Below, in pieces: positions 1 through 11,105 of a stretch of DNA of 64,000 nt; position 1 is the first letter of the stretch, and every line of letters starts with the position of its first letter. This DNA is from Ahaetulla prasina (Eukaryota > Chordata > Lepidosauria > Squamata > Colubridae), in assembly GCF_028640845.1 (NCBI RefSeq), contig NC_080546.1, positions 67,423,205 to 67,487,204 of the forward strand, in the 5' to 3' direction. Made by a program: the position numbers and the translations under genes. A model generated the notes under the pieces. The model saw only the letters and a list, made by a program, of their open reading frames with translations. It was not told the DNA's origin and ran no database searches.

Positions 1-2
1 TC

Positions 3-404
3 AACACAGTTTGGAAAGCAAGAGATTTTTACACCAATGTATTAAAGGCTGGAAGTCCACCATCGTCAGAGGCCAGGAGGAGAAGAGAAGTGGAGATGGC
101 AAGAGAGCAGGAGAAGGAAGAAGAGCAGGCACAAGTTCAAGCTGGGCCTGTAGGTTCATTGCAACTTCCGGATACTCCTTAAGCTCCAGAACCACAGGAA
201 AAAATAAAAGTTGCAAAGGAGCAAAGACTGACTCGAGCAGCCATTAAGCGCAAAGAACAAGAAGAAAAGATGCAACTATCTCAAGCGATAATTCAAGACA
301 TTATTCAAACAGAAGCTGGGGTGGGGGGCAGGCCGAAGAGGAAGATCCAGGAAGATATTCAGCTGATGCTCCAAAAGGTTCAAGGTGCCAAGAATGGCAA
401 ATAA
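3..404 (+). pseudogene. L1-1 ORF1 C-terminal part (broken)
   Basis: This is the C-terminal end of an L1 ORF1 RNA-binding protein, the trimeric protein that coats L1 RNA. Frame 3 is open from position 3 to the TAA at 402-404 except for one in-frame TAA near 180. It begins in the C-terminal domain (motif NTVWKARDFY) and runs into a charged Glu/Gln-rich tail. The stop codon overlaps the ORF2 start ATG at 394. The N-terminal coiled coil and RRM lie outside the window. Confidence 0.8.
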
Positions 405-1627
405 TTCTTAACTTGGAATGTTAATGGCTTAAATTCACCACAAAACAGAAAGAAGATATTTTATTATTTGAAACAATTCAAAAATGACGTGATTTGCTTG
501 CAGGAAACACATATTAGAATATTAGATCAAAAATATTTGATAAATTCAAGATTAGGTAAACACTTTGTTGCATCGGCTCCAGAGAAGAAGAATGGTATAG
601 TTATATATTTAAAGAAAGAATTAACAGCTAAGCTAATTGAGGCGGATGTTCAAGGAAGATATATTGCAATTGAGCTTCTAATGGAAGGGAAGAAAATACT
701 TTTATTTGGAGTATATGCACCTAACCAACAGTAAGAAATTTTTTAAAACTTTTGCATAATAAAATAATACAGTGGGATTATAAATTGTCTATATCAATGG
801 GAGACTGGAATAGAGTATTGGATACTCAGAAAGATAAAAAAGGCTTATATCAAAGTATTTCAAGCTGCGCGAAATTGCTGAAAGCTTTTTTTGATATGAT
901 GGAAGATTTGGAGCTGAGACACATTTGCGAGAACAGAAAAAGATTTCACTTTTTTTTCCTGATAGACATCAATCCTTTTCTAGGATTGATTTTATATTAA
1001 TTATAACTATTTTCTTTCTAGGGTGAAGAAGACAAAGATATGTTCAAGAACTTTGACCGATCATAGCCCGGTATGGGCGGAATTTGATCAGGATAAGGGA
1101 GCTAGGAGATCTTGGAGGTTAAATGAAAATTTGTTTAGGTATGAAGAAAATGTAAAAGAATGTAAAAGACAAATGAAAGAATTTTTGTTATGAATATGCA
1201 TAAGGGTATATCTATGGATATGGTTTGGGATGCAAGTAAGGCATATGTGAGGGGAATTTTAATACATATGAATAATAAACATAGAATTAGACAGCAGAAG
1301 AAGCGGATGGAACTAGAAGAGGAAATAAAAAAGAAAGAGCAATTACTTATACTTAGCCCAGGTGATAAGAAAGTAAAAGAAACAATAAATATACTACGAG
1401 GGCAGTTTAATATGTTGATGGTGGATCAGGTGGCAACTAACCTACAATATGTTAAACATAATACATTTTGTAATGCTAATAAACCAGGTAGGTGGTTAGC
1501 ATATGCAATAAGGAAAAAACAGAAATTACGTACTATTGGAAAGATAGAGTATAAAGGTAAAGAGGTATATCAACAGAATATGATTAAAAAAGCTTTTTTA
1601 GAATTTTATGCAAAGTTATATGCTAGT
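394..1627 (+). pseudogene. L1-1 ORF2 endonuclease region (broken)
   Basis: This is the N-terminal half of an L1 ORF2 protein. The APE-type endonuclease that nicks target DNA is visible from the first codons (motif WNVNGLNSP, then CLQETHIRI near 490-525). It continues through GDWN near 800 and DHSPVW near 1060 into the linker at 1190-1627. There are several stops and frameshifts, for example just after the start, near 734 and near 1000. The sequence ends at the residues that normally precede the reverse transcriptase, because an LTR is inserted at 1628. It cannot make a working enzyme. Confidence 0.85.
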
Positions 1628-1997
1628 TGTCAGGCTGGGAAACCATACTAGGCCTTAGGTTTTCAGACGCTGCCACATTTTTCCCCTGAAGGGAAGAAGG
1701 GGGGTTGAGGGGTATTCTTCAAGCGGTCAAGGTCGGACTGTGTTCACATCTGCAGAAGGCGTGGCAAGAACAAGTTTCAAATAAAGTGAAAGAACGTTGG
1801 ACCATGTGACCGGCAAAGGGGTTAGGGGGGTGGGACTCTTGGGGTTTGTATAACTGGGAAAAGAATCCGGAAATTTCAGTTTTGGAATTTCACTCATCGT
1901 GTGCCAGTTTCCTTATGCCAGTAAAGAACTCTGAAAGACGATGGCTTCTGAGGTTTTTTTTTTTAATGCAGAGGAGGTTTTTCTGGAACCTTGACAA
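1628..1997 (+). mobile_element. Solo LTR, 370-bp family, copy 1
   Basis: A 370-bp segment starts TGTCAGG and ends TTGACA(A). It is flanked by the 5-bp direct repeat CTAGT at 1623-1627 and 1998-2002. A closely similar segment lies at 10628-10998. It has LTR features: short terminal inverted ends, a possible TATA region (TTTGTATAAC near 1845) and an AGTAAA-type polyA signal near 1920. No internal coding region accompanies either copy, so both are best explained as solo LTRs left by recombination. The parent family is unknown. Confidence 0.75.
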
Positions 1998-2084
1998 CTA
2001 GTGATACATTGATACATTGTTTTTTGTTGAAGCAAAACGAACTGAGAAGGCTAGAGGAAATGGCTAGAGGAAAGCCTAGGGGCC

Positions 2085-2228
2085 GGCCCAAGGTTGACTC
2101 AGCCTTCCACCCTTTATAAGGTAAGTAAAATGAGGACCCAGATTGTTGGGGGGGCAATAAGTTGACTTTGTAAAAAAAATATACAAATAGAATGAGACTA
2201 TTGCCTTATACATTGTAAGCCGCCCTGA
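2085..2228 (+). mobile_element. tRNA-type SINE, 3' half
   Basis: This matches the 3' two-thirds of the SINE at 57553-57815 (opposite orientation there), from the segment beginning AAGGTTGACTCAGCC to the tail that begins GCCGCCCTGA. The A and B boxes are missing, so this is a 5'-truncated copy. Its tail is cut where L1-2 begins. The short stretch 2003-2084 before it contains nothing recognised apart from the small direct repeat GATACATT. Confidence 0.75.
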
Positions 2229-2953
2229 TGATTGGAGAGCAACCAGTAGATTTTGTAATTCAAATGGATAAAATTTATCATGTTAACTCCTGGGTTGCCA
2301 GACAGAAAAATTTGCCAAGAGATGTAGTGATTTATTTTACAACCAGGAGGATTAGAAATGAAGTGCTACAGGCAGCGTACAAAAACAAGATTCAAATAAC
2401 AGGCCAAGAGGTATTAGTGCTGAAAAAAATTCCACCCAAAATGTTAAGAGCTAGGAAGGAGTATGACTTTGTGGTGAATGAACTGAGAAATTGACAGATG
2501 CAGTTTAGATGGGATTTTCCAGCTGGAATATCATTGATATACATGGGCCAAAGATATCATCTCAATACAGTTTGGAAAACAAGAGATTTCTATGTTAATG
2601 TATTAAAGGCTGGAAATCCACTATCTCCAGAAGCCAAGAGGAAGATAGAGGGAGAAGGAATGCAGGCACAAGCTCAAGCTGTGGACATAGCTGTTGATGA
2701 AAGTTTGTTGCAACTTTCGGATACATTTCAAATATCAGAAACCCAGGGAAAAATAGAAGAAGCAAAAGAACAAAGAATGACTCGAGCAGCTACTAAACAT
2801 AGAGAACAATAAACAAAGAGGCAACAATCACAAGTGACAACCCAAGATTTCACTAAAACAGAAGCTGTGGGGGGAGCAAGGCCTAAAAGGAAGATGGGGG
2901 AAGATTTCCAGGTGGTGCTCCAAAAGCTTCAAGGAGCCAAAAATGGCAATTAA
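2228..2953 (+). pseudogene. L1-2 ORF1 (truncated, two nonsense codons)
   Basis: This is the C-terminal two-thirds of an L1 ORF1 protein in one frame, with only two in-frame stops (TGA at 2492-2494 and TAA at 2810-2812). Visible parts are the RRM region (KIYHVNSW, then RDVVIYFTTRR), the linker IPPKMLRARKEY, and the C-terminal domain (FRWDFPAGISL). A basic and Gln-rich tail follows. The coiled-coil N-terminus is lost by 5' truncation. The natural stop at 2951-2953 overlaps the ORF2 ATG at 2943 by 11 nt. Confidence 0.85.
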
Positions 2954-5900
2954 ATTAACCTGGAATGTTAATGGTTTAAATTCACCACAGAAAAGAAGGA
3001 AGATATCTCATTATTTGAGACAATTTAAAAATGATGTAATTTGCCTGCAGGAAACACATATTAGAATATCTGATCAGAAATATTTGATAAACTCTAGACT
3101 TGGCACTCATTTTGTTGCATCGGCACCAGAAAAGAAGAATGGTATAGTTATATATTTAAAGAAGGAATTAATAGCTAAATTAATAGAGGCAGATCCTCAC
3201 GGAAGATATATTGCAATTGAGCTTTTAATGGAAGGGAAGAAAATACTTCTAATAGGATTATACGTGCCTAATCAACAACAAGAATTTTTTTAAAATTATT
3301 GCACAATAGAATAATACAGTGGGATTATAAATCATCTATATTAATGGGAGATTGAAATGGAGTATGTATAGTCCGGTATGGATAGAATTTGATCAGGAAA
3401 AGGGTGTTAGGAGATCTTGGAGGTTAAATGAAAATTTGTTGAGATATGAAGATAATGTTAAAGAATGTAAAAGAGAAATTAAGGAATTTTTTATTATGAA
3501 TATGCATAGGGGCACACCTATGGAAATGGTCTGGGATGCAAGCAAACCATATATGAGGGGAGTTTTAATAAATATGAATAATAGATATAAAATTAGACAG
3601 CAGAAGAAACGAATGGAATTAGAAGAGTAAATTTAAAAAAAAGAGCAATTACTTGTTTCCAATCCAGGAGATAAGAAAGTAAAAGAAACTATAAATTTGT
3701 TACGAGGGCAGTTTAATATGTTGATGGCTGATCAGGTGGCAACTAATTTACAATATGCTAAGCATAATACATTTTGTAATACTAACAAACCGGGTAGGTG
3801 GCTAGCATATTAATAAGGAAAAAACAGAAATCATGAACTATTGTAAAGATAAAATATAAAGGTAAAGAGGTATTTCAACAGAATATGATTAAAAAGGCTT
3901 TTTTAGAATTTTATACAAAGTTATATACTAGCGACTCAATTCAAGGTAAAGATATAGATAGATACTTACAGGAAGAAAATATTTGTGAACTCACAAAGGA
4001 GCAAAGGCAAGGATTGAATCAACCTATAATTTCTGAAGAAATTGCATTAGCAATTAAACAGTTAAAAACGGGTAAAGCCCCAGGAACAGATGGATTAACA
4101 GCTGTTTATTAGAAAAATTTACAATCTGAAATGGTAGAACCACCCAAGGATTTATTTAACAAAATCCAATTTGGAGGAGATATGCCTCCATCTTGGAGAT
4201 CTGCGTTTATCTCATTGATACCAAAGGAAGATCAAGTTTGTAGCAAACTAGAAAACTATAGACCAATATCGCTTTTGAATACTGATTATAAAATCTTTGC
4301 TAAAAAATTAGCAAATAGACTAATGGTAGACAAATGATTCATAATGATCAATTAGAATTTATAGAAGGTAGACAAATGAGATATAATGTGAGACAGATTG
4401 TAAATGTATTGGAATATTTGGATAGGAACAACCAGGTCCCAGCAGCGCTCTTTTTTTTTTTTTTGGATGCTGAGAAGGCATTTGATCGATTGAACTGGCA
4501 ATTTTTATTTAAAATATTAGAAAAGGTGCAATTTGGGGAACATTTTACACAAGCAATCAGAGCAATATACCAGAGACAAAAGGCACAAATAATAGTTAAT
4601 GCTAGTTTAACAGAAGCTTTCAGAATTGAAAAGGGGACAAGGCAGGGATGTCCTTTGTCCCCATTATTATTTATTTTAACTTTAGAAGTTCTATTGAATA
4701 AAATACGTAGGTCAAGTAAAATAAAAGGAATTAAAATTAGACATCAAGATTATAGGTTAAGAGCATTTGCAGATGACCTGGTTGTTATCTTATCTCAACC
4801 AACACAATCGGTTATATATATGATGGATATAATTAATCAATATGGGAAGGTATCTGGATTTAAAGTGAATCAACATAAGACAAAGATAATAACTAAAATT
4901 ATGACTGTAGACCAAAAGGAAGAATTGGAAAGAGCAACGGGATTTGAAGTAGTGAAAAAGGTTAAATACTTAGGAGTATATATCACAGCCTCAAACGTGA
5001 AATTATATAAAAATGATTATGAGGTGTTATGGCAAAAAGTGCAGAAGGATTTGGAGAATTGGAAAAAGCTACAATTATCATTGCTAGGAGGAATAGCAGT
5101 AATAAAAATGAATGTTCTGCCTAGGTACTTATTTCTGTTTCAAATGATACCAATACTTTAAAAAGATGCAAATTTGCAGGAATGGCAAAAAGGGATTAAT
5201 AAATTTATTTGGATGGGTAAGAAACCGAGATTGAAACTAAAAATAATACAGGGTATACGTGAAAGAGGGGGTCTCAAAATGCATAACTTAAGACTATATT
5301 ATGAAGCAGCTGTTCTGTCATTAATCAGTGATTGGTTTAACCTAACAGAAGAAAGAATATTGAATGTGGAAGGTCATGATCTTTTATATGGTTGGCATGC
5401 TTACTTATTATATGATAAAAAAGTGGCTAGGATTTTTAAAAATCATATACTTAGAAGTGCTTTGTTGCGGGTTTGGAAAAGGTACCTATATAAATTAAAT
5501 TATAAAATCCCCATAGATAGAGAATATAAATATAGAAGGAAGTGGTTACCTATAAAGAGCTTCTCTTTATGTAAATTACAATTGAAACCTTTAAATATAA
5601 TGAGAGAAGAAAGTATAAATTATACTTGGTTTCAATATGGGCAGCTGCAAGCTAGATGGAGAGAAGATCAAAAAATTGGTATTATGCAACATGATGAAAA
5701 TCTGGTAAAGCAAATTAGAGATCAAAGCCAATCGCATATTAAAAGGTTATATAATGCGTTGATAGAAATAAATTCAGAAGCGGAATTAGTTAAGGACTGT
5801 ATGATAAAATGGGCACAAAATATTCAACAACCTATAATAATGGAAACATAGGAAACAATATGGGTTAGAAATGTTAAATTTACGCAAGCCCAAAACTTGA

Positions 5901-6381
5901 GAGAAAATTTTTACAAATTTTAAAAAAATTGGCATGTATGTACCCTAATTTGCAAGCTAAATGTTGGAGATGTGATTCTGATGATCCTACTTACTATCAT
6001 ATATGGTGGACTTATAAAAAAATCAACGCATTTTGGATTAAAATTTGGTGGATTATGCAAAATATTTTGAAGAAGAAGATAAAATTTACCCCACAATTGT
6101 TTTTATTGGGTATAACTACGGACTGTACATCAATAGAGACTAAATTAATTTTAAATTTAATATCAGCAGCCAGACTACTGGTGGCACAATACTGGAAGAA
6201 GGAACAACTGCCTACTATTGAAGAATGGACACTAAAAGTAACGAACTTAGCAGAAATGGCAAAAATGTCAGCATATCTGAAAGACTATTCACAAGAAAGA
6301 TATATAGTGGAATGGAAAAGATGGATAGAATATATTCAAAACAAATATCAGACTAAAAAGTATCAAATAGCTTATGAATGA
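2943..6381 (+). pseudogene. L1-2 ORF2 endonuclease/reverse transcriptase (broken)
   Basis: The protein nicks target DNA and reverse-transcribes L1 RNA. Endonuclease codons run from 2943 (WNVNGLNSPQ, CLQETHIRI) to about 3360. A deletion then joins this to the SPVWIEFDQE motif near 3370. The reverse transcriptase is recognised by [13 protein letters not shown] near 4635 and the catalytic FADD at 4766-4777. The C-terminal cysteine region (C-x2-C-x8-H-x4-C, near 5963-6015) and the ending YQIAYE are present. Stops at about 3630, 3812, 4112, 4337, 5161 and 5850 and shifts between frames make it non-functional. Confidence 0.9.
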
Positions 6382-6652
6382 ATAGAAAGTAAAAATTGTA
6401 TTTGTATATTTTTTTTTATGTAAAAGGGGAGTTAAGGCTCTAAGGGAGGGATGCGAGTTTATGGATAGTTAGCGTATTCTAGCTTATGATTGTTAGATGT
6501 TATACCCTATATTTTGCTCTGGGAAGTCTGAGGGGTGGGGTGGGGGATTGGGTGGAGGAGGGAGGTGGGAGGGGTGGTGGGGGGAGGGGGGTGGGAGGGA
6601 GAGGGGACTGATTTGTGGAAATTTTCTGTTAAACTTTTTATTTAAAAAAAAA
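6382..6652 (+). other. L1-2 3'UTR with G-rich tract and polyA
   Basis: The untranslated tail contains a guanine-rich tract at about 6526-6606 made of repeated GGGTGG/GGAGG blocks, followed by an A-rich end. The same arrangement occurs in the other L1 copies here. Multiple runs of three or more G on the sense strand make quadruplex folding possible. Mammalian L1s also carry a G-rich polypurine 3'UTR tract. Confidence 0.75.
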
Positions 6653-6655
6653 GGT

Positions 6656-7300
6656 ACAACACTTACAACACTTAATGATAAAGCAGGTTTTTTCAGAAGC
6701 CCTCCAGGATGTTTGGACCATACTTTTTCAATCTATACTCTCATTTCATTTTAGTCCATCCATCCTTTCTCATAGACATGCACAACAACACCTCTTGGAA
6801 TCACTTTTTTTGGGAAGGTTTTCTTTTTGAATATTAACATCAGTGACAATTTGATGCCGTCTGCACAGCAGGACAACACAATCATGTAATGTGTTTTCTC
6901 GTGTCCTGAGGTTTTCGTGGTTATGCTTTTGGCGCCTTTCACATCAACAGTCTTATTAGCTGGCACACCAAAGGCTAGCAGGACTTCATCTATATTCCGA
7001 ATCTGGCCAATTTCAAAATTATTTTTCTTCCTGGAGTCTAGCACAAATGTATGAAAAGACAGAATTTCAGATTCATATCATTTGGCATTTTTGCGCAATT
7101 CTAGTTTTGGTGTGCATAGCAAGGCCATATCGCCTCATAAATCTGAAGCACCATGAATGGTGATCCAATACATATGGATGCCTTTCTGTACAGCAATGTG
7201 TTCAGCTTCATATATAACCATTTTTGTGGAAACTGCGAAGCCATTATTCCGGTGATTGTGATCCAGTCTTTCATGTCCACCTATAACTGTAACCACTTTG
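6656..7300 (-). pseudogene. pogo/Tigger-like DDE transposase remnant
   Basis: The minus strand encodes part of a DDE-type transposase of the pogo/Tigger group (Tc1/mariner superfamily). The longest open stretch is 6751-7044 and contains NIDEV, which carries the first catalytic Asp, followed by KGAKSITTKTSGHEK and VLSCCADG. Residual similarity in other frames continues upstream to about 7300 and downstream to 6656 (VWSKHPGGLLKKPAL). There L1-2 cuts it just before the expected second catalytic Asp. Terminal inverted repeats are not visible. This is an inactive relic; family-level assignment is from motif recognition only. Confidence 0.65.
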
Positions 7301-8087
7301 CAGGAAGCCCATGAAAGTTGTGCTTGCTTTTATCTTTTACTTTTTACAGCTGATACCCCTGTTCCCTCCACTCTCTTATCATTTTTTCTGTTGGAGGTGG
7401 TCCAAAATGTAGCATCAGGAGGTACTGTAGTATTTTTCTGCAAGAAAGAACAGTCATGTGTCCTTTATAACAATACAGAGCATTGTAGCTGAAACCATGT
7501 TCATACATTCATGAGAGAAATAGAATTATTCCTGTAAAGAATAAGAGCCTTGGTGACTCCATATCTATGCATCTCATGACCTGAGCTAACCCTAAGCTAA
7601 TTAGCTGTGTAAGGCATTAAGATAAGAAAGTATGTATGATGCTTTTTCTGAGAAAGCAAAGCCATAAAACTTGGTTAGTACATTCTGAGTTGGGTCAGGC
7701 TGACCAAAGTTCAATTAATAGTAGGAAAGATGCTGACATGTTCCAATTAATTGTTTTATTAAGGACATGTGAAAAGGGGATATTGAATTGGGGACTATGT
7801 TGCTGAATAAGCCAAAAACATTATGTAACGTCCAATAAACAATGATAAGAGGGGACGTTTGGGGCATTTTAACTGCCTTGCTGATTGTTTGCAAATGTAT
7901 TGAAACCATGTATTTAACTTAAAAGACATGTGGAGAGAAATTAACCCATAAAAGAACCAATAAACCTTCTTTTCCAACCCCCATAATTCATGGTCCAGGA
8001 TCGATATGGTGTGGATGGACCCAGAAATGGAAAAAGATATAGCAGAAATAGAAATTGCAACAATACTTGGCTGGACCACAACCCATT
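7301..8087. other. Unrecognised AT-rich interval
   Basis: I see no gene here. Around 7720-7980 there are features that could belong to an old LTR (ATAAAAG and AATAAA near 7948-7965). No paired copy, primer site or coding region supports that. Short ORFs on both strands lack recognisable motifs. Confidence 0.4.
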
Positions 8088-8419
8088 AATAATTAAGTAA
8101 AAAAGGAGAGAGGTGTGGCCAGCGTTACAACAAGATGATGTGAACCCCAGGGCTCCAGGAAGAACACCAAAATTCCAGTCATTTTGGGGCTCCTTAATGG
8201 ACCATACCTGTCCTGGAGGGACAGTGAAGAAAGAAGGCACTGGCCAGTGCGAACAGGGAAGTTGCAAATTCCCTGCAGCACTGGCACCCAGCCTTCGACC
8301 CAATGACAAGGAAAGGCAGCCATTAGGAGATGCCAAAGTCGGGATGGCCACACAAAAAGATTGAGCAGGAGCGGAGATTTGAACAGAGTAATTGTTACCG
8401 GGTGAGAGATTGGCCAACT

Positions 8420-10620
8420 CACAGGTAAGAAGAAAAAAAAAACTTTTAAAGCTGAAAAGATTTTCCGGTTTGAAGTTAGTGGCTAATTGGCATGCAGAAA
8501 CTTAAAGTGAGAGAAAAAAAAGAGCAAAGAGAATTTATAAGACAAAAGCCCTAAAAGAAATAATGTTCCATCTGGATTTAAAATTGGTTTTGGAAGAAAA
8601 TATAAATATTAAAAGGAGAAGAAAATTGAGAGAAAGCATCTTTTGCTAACAAAAGGATTTAATAGAGGAAGACAAAGGAATTGTTTTTGTGGATTAACTA
8701 GTGACATTTTGTTGCTGGGATTTGTGGATTGGAGGGAAACATCGCTGGAGAGGGGAAAAATAACATTGTATTGCTTAGGTTTCCAAGAGAAAGACAAAGA
8801 TTGAAGGAGTAGTTGTTTAAACAGCTGTGGCACAGCTTCAAAAGCCTGGAAAGATCAAAGACCTGAATCAGAATGACTTAGAAAAAACAAACATCTGAAC
8901 TGATTTGCTTTTGAAAATAGGGAAAAAAAAGAGGGGGAGAGACAATATTTTGGATTTGAATTTGAACTATACATAAGTTAAAATAAATACATTTAAAAAG
9001 CCTTTCTCCTTATATTGAAAATATGGAGAGTTGGAAGGGTGAATATGAGGAACTATGGGAGATGCTTCAAATGGTACAAGATTCCTTTAAGGGAAATAAA
9101 CAAGCAGAGCTGTGGCTTAAAAATAAAAAAAATGATGAAGAAATTCTGAGGAAGAAACAAGAGGAACAAAAATATAATGCTGAAAAAGAAGTGAGTGAGG
9201 ATAAAAACACAGATGATTATATTGGGATTGATAGTGAAAGAATAGAAATGGAGAGGGGGGAGGATACTTTAAAAAAGAAAGGGAAAAAAGGAAAGAAAAA
9301 AGATTAAGGGGGAAAATTAAAAGAGTAAAAAAAATAGATGATTACATTGGGATTGGCAATGACAGAATAAAGAGAAGAGGAGGAAATGGAGAAAAACTGA
9401 GGGGGGAAATCAAAAGAGTAAAAATTGGAGAAAGGAGGTGGAAAAGAAGATACAAGAAAGAGAGAAAGAAGATAAGAGAATGGGAGAAAGGGAGAAAAAT
9501 ATTAAGAGATGGAATTTTGGAGAGATTGAAAGAAAATGGTTAAAAGGAGAAAAATGAATAGTAGAAAAGTAATTAAAATAGTTGTAGAAATTTTAGGAAT
9601 GATGGAAATTAGAAGAAATATATAGATTATTGAAAAAGGGTAGTAAGAAATGTTGAAATGAAGTGAATGAAGGGAGTAAAAAAGAAGGAATACACTGTTA
9701 ATGTAAAATGGAGAAGTAGATGAAATGTGGAAGATATAATGGGATATATGTTTTCTTTTTCTTTTTGTGTCTGAATGAGAGAGAATTATAGTGAATGGTA
9801 AGGAAATAAAATTTAAATATATAAAAGAATGGAAAAATTAATTGAAGTCAATGACTTCAATGACTTGGTAAATGATGTATATTATTGGAAGAGAATAATA
9901 ATTATTGAATTGTGAACAAAAACTTTAAGAAAATAAGAGGTGGAAGGTTGTATTAATTGATTGTAAGATATAAATGGAATAAGATGAAGACAATGTTAAT
10001 AACTGAAATATATGAGGGGAAGTTCGAGAAATATACTTAATAAATGAGAAAATTGAGGTTGCCTGGACACAAGAAATATTGAAATGAAAATAAATACAGC
10101 AATGGAGAGAGATAAGAAGAAGGAGAGAGATGGAAAGGGAGAAGGAGGGAGAGAGAAAGAAGAAAGGGAAGAAGAGAGGAGGAAAGGTAGGGGAAATAAG
10201 AGTAGGAGAGAAGGTTAGACAGGGAGGAAGTGGGGAGGAGGGGGAGAAAGGAAGGGGAAGTAGAGAAGGAGTAGGAGAGGAGAGAAGAAAGTAGGCAGGG
10301 TGAAAGAAGGGAGGAAGAAGAGTGAGAAGGAGAAGAAAGGATTGCTCTAAAAAGGAAAAGATGAAATAGAAGAAAGGCAATTCCGAATATATTTGAATAT
10401 ATTAGGATAAAAATTGAAACAGTTAAAAAAGAATGAAAGAGAATGAATATTAATAAAAATGGAGAAATTAGAACTTGAGGGCAAAAGAAGATGTGACTTA
10501 GTGAAATGAGCAAGGAAATATTAGGATATGGATAAAAATTGTGAAAAAAGAATATTCTGGCAAAAATTGCAAATAAGTAAAATATATTTGAATATATTAA
10601 ATTGTATAAGATATGATATG
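8420..10620 (+). repeat. Long polypurine-skewed tract
   Basis: The plus strand is strongly enriched in A and G for about 2.2 kb. It is densest at about 10080-10360, with repeated GGAGGAG, GAGAGAAAG and GAAGGAG blocks and no clean period. Long mirror-like purine tracts can form triplex DNA. Apparent long ORFs on the minus strand here (Leu/Ser/Phe-rich) are a by-product of the composition. Confidence 0.6.
9023..9307 (+). CDS. Hypothetical Lys/Glu-rich ORF in purine-rich retroposon
   Basis: A 94-codon ORF begins MESWKGEYEELWEM and is dominated by Lys and Glu. This suits a coiled-coil or nucleic-acid-binding protein but is also what purine-rich DNA would encode by chance. The motif DDYIGI occurs inside it and again downstream in the same frame after the stop, so the ORF may be the start of a longer decayed reading frame containing an internal repeat. 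I do not recognise a domain. A link to L1 ORF1-type proteins is only a guess from context. Confidence 0.3.
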   Translation: MESWKGEYEELWEMLQMVQDSFKGNKQAELWLKNKKNDEEILRKKQEEQKYNAEKEVSEDKNTDDYIGIDSERIEMERGEDTLKKKGKKGKKKD

Positions 10621-10627
10621 GCCAATA

Positions 10628-10998
10628 TGTCAGGCCTGGAAACCATACTAGACTTTAGGGTTCCAGACGCTGCCACATTTTTTCCCTGAGGGGAAGAAGG
10701 GGGGTTGAGGGGTATGGTAACATTCTTCAAGCGGTCAAGGTCGGATGGTGTTCACATCTGCAGGAGGAGTGGCGAGAAGATATTCGAATGAACTGGGAGA
10801 ATGTGGGACCATGTGACCAGCAAAGGGGTTAGGGGGGTGGGACTCTTGGGGTTTGTATAACTGGGAAAAGAATCCGGAAGTTCAGTTTTGGAATTTCACT
10901 CATCGTGTGCCAGTTTCCTCATGCTAGTAAAGAACTCTGAAAGATAATGGCTTCTGAGTTTTTTTTATGCAGAAGAGGTTTTTCTGGAACCTTGACAT
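10628..10998 (+). mobile_element. Solo LTR, 370-bp family, copy 2
   Basis: This matches the LTR at 1628-1997 along its whole length, including the TGTCAGG start, the GAAGGGGGGTTGAGGGG block, the TTTGTATAAC box and the CCTTGACA end. The flanks show only a weak 4-bp repeat (AATA at 10624-10627 and 10999-11002). It sits inside the purine-rich retroposon, so it inserted after that element. Confidence 0.75.
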
Positions 10999-11105
10999 AA
11001 TACTCTGTTCATAAACCATGTATGGGGGAAATTAAAAAATCAATAAAAACTTGTTTAAAAAAATAATTAAGTGAAAAGGAGAGTAAGAAAATTCGGACCT
11101 ATCTA

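Larger units (their letters stand above)
1..1627 (+). mobile_element. L1-1: L1 LINE fragment (end of ORF1 and 5' part of ORF2)
   Basis: An L1-type non-LTR retrotransposon fragment enters from the left edge. It contains the 3' end of ORF1, the endonuclease part of ORF2 and the linker before the reverse transcriptase. It stops at 1627, where a solo LTR is inserted. The remainder of ORF2 does not resume after that LTR, because the next L1 sequence at 2228 starts again in ORF1. Its reading frames align through their length with the copies at 2228-6652 and 56515-61721. The copy is dead. Confidence 0.9.
2228..6652 (+). mobile_element. L1-2: 5'-truncated L1 LINE
   Basis: This L1 begins in the middle of ORF1 and runs through ORF2 and a G-rich 3'UTR to a short polyA tail at 6641-6652. 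An internal deletion of roughly 265 bp removes part of the endonuclease near 3366, judged against the copy at 56515-61721. Several nonsense codons and frameshifts are present. Its 3' end abuts a pogo-like transposase remnant, which suggests L1-2 inserted into that older element. I could not identify a target-site duplication. Confidence 0.9.
8111..11061 (+). mobile_element. Purine-rich retroposon with probable TSD (possible non-autonomous LINE)
   Basis: The segment is flanked by near-identical direct repeats at 8088-8110 and 11062-11083 (AATAATTAAGT... ...GGAGAG, one substitution and one 1-nt gap). It ends in an AATAAA-containing A-rich 3' end just before the right repeat. That is the signature of L1-type target-primed insertion. 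The body is a moderately GC-rich 5' section (8111-8420), then more than 2 kb of strongly purine-skewed sequence. One lysine/glutamate-rich ORF lies at 9023-9307. No reverse transcriptase was seen. A solo LTR is nested near the 3' end. It could be an ORF1-only LINE derivative, a decayed L1 whose coding part is unrecognisable, or a retrocopy of a non-coding RNA. Confidence 0.5.

Noticed and set aside
6497..6754. Gly-rich plus-strand ORF
   Set aside because: It is a translation of the G-rich 3'UTR tract and runs through the polyA tail.
7941..8422. Two overlapping minus-strand ORFs of 109-158 codons, and a plus-strand ORF at 8113-8364
   Set aside because: No domain was recognised, and one crosses the inferred insertion boundary at 8110. 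Three competing frames make coding unlikely.
9925..10513. Long minus-strand ORFs rich in Leu, Ser and Phe
   Set aside because: They are the complement of the polypurine tract, overlap each other in different frames and contain no motif.
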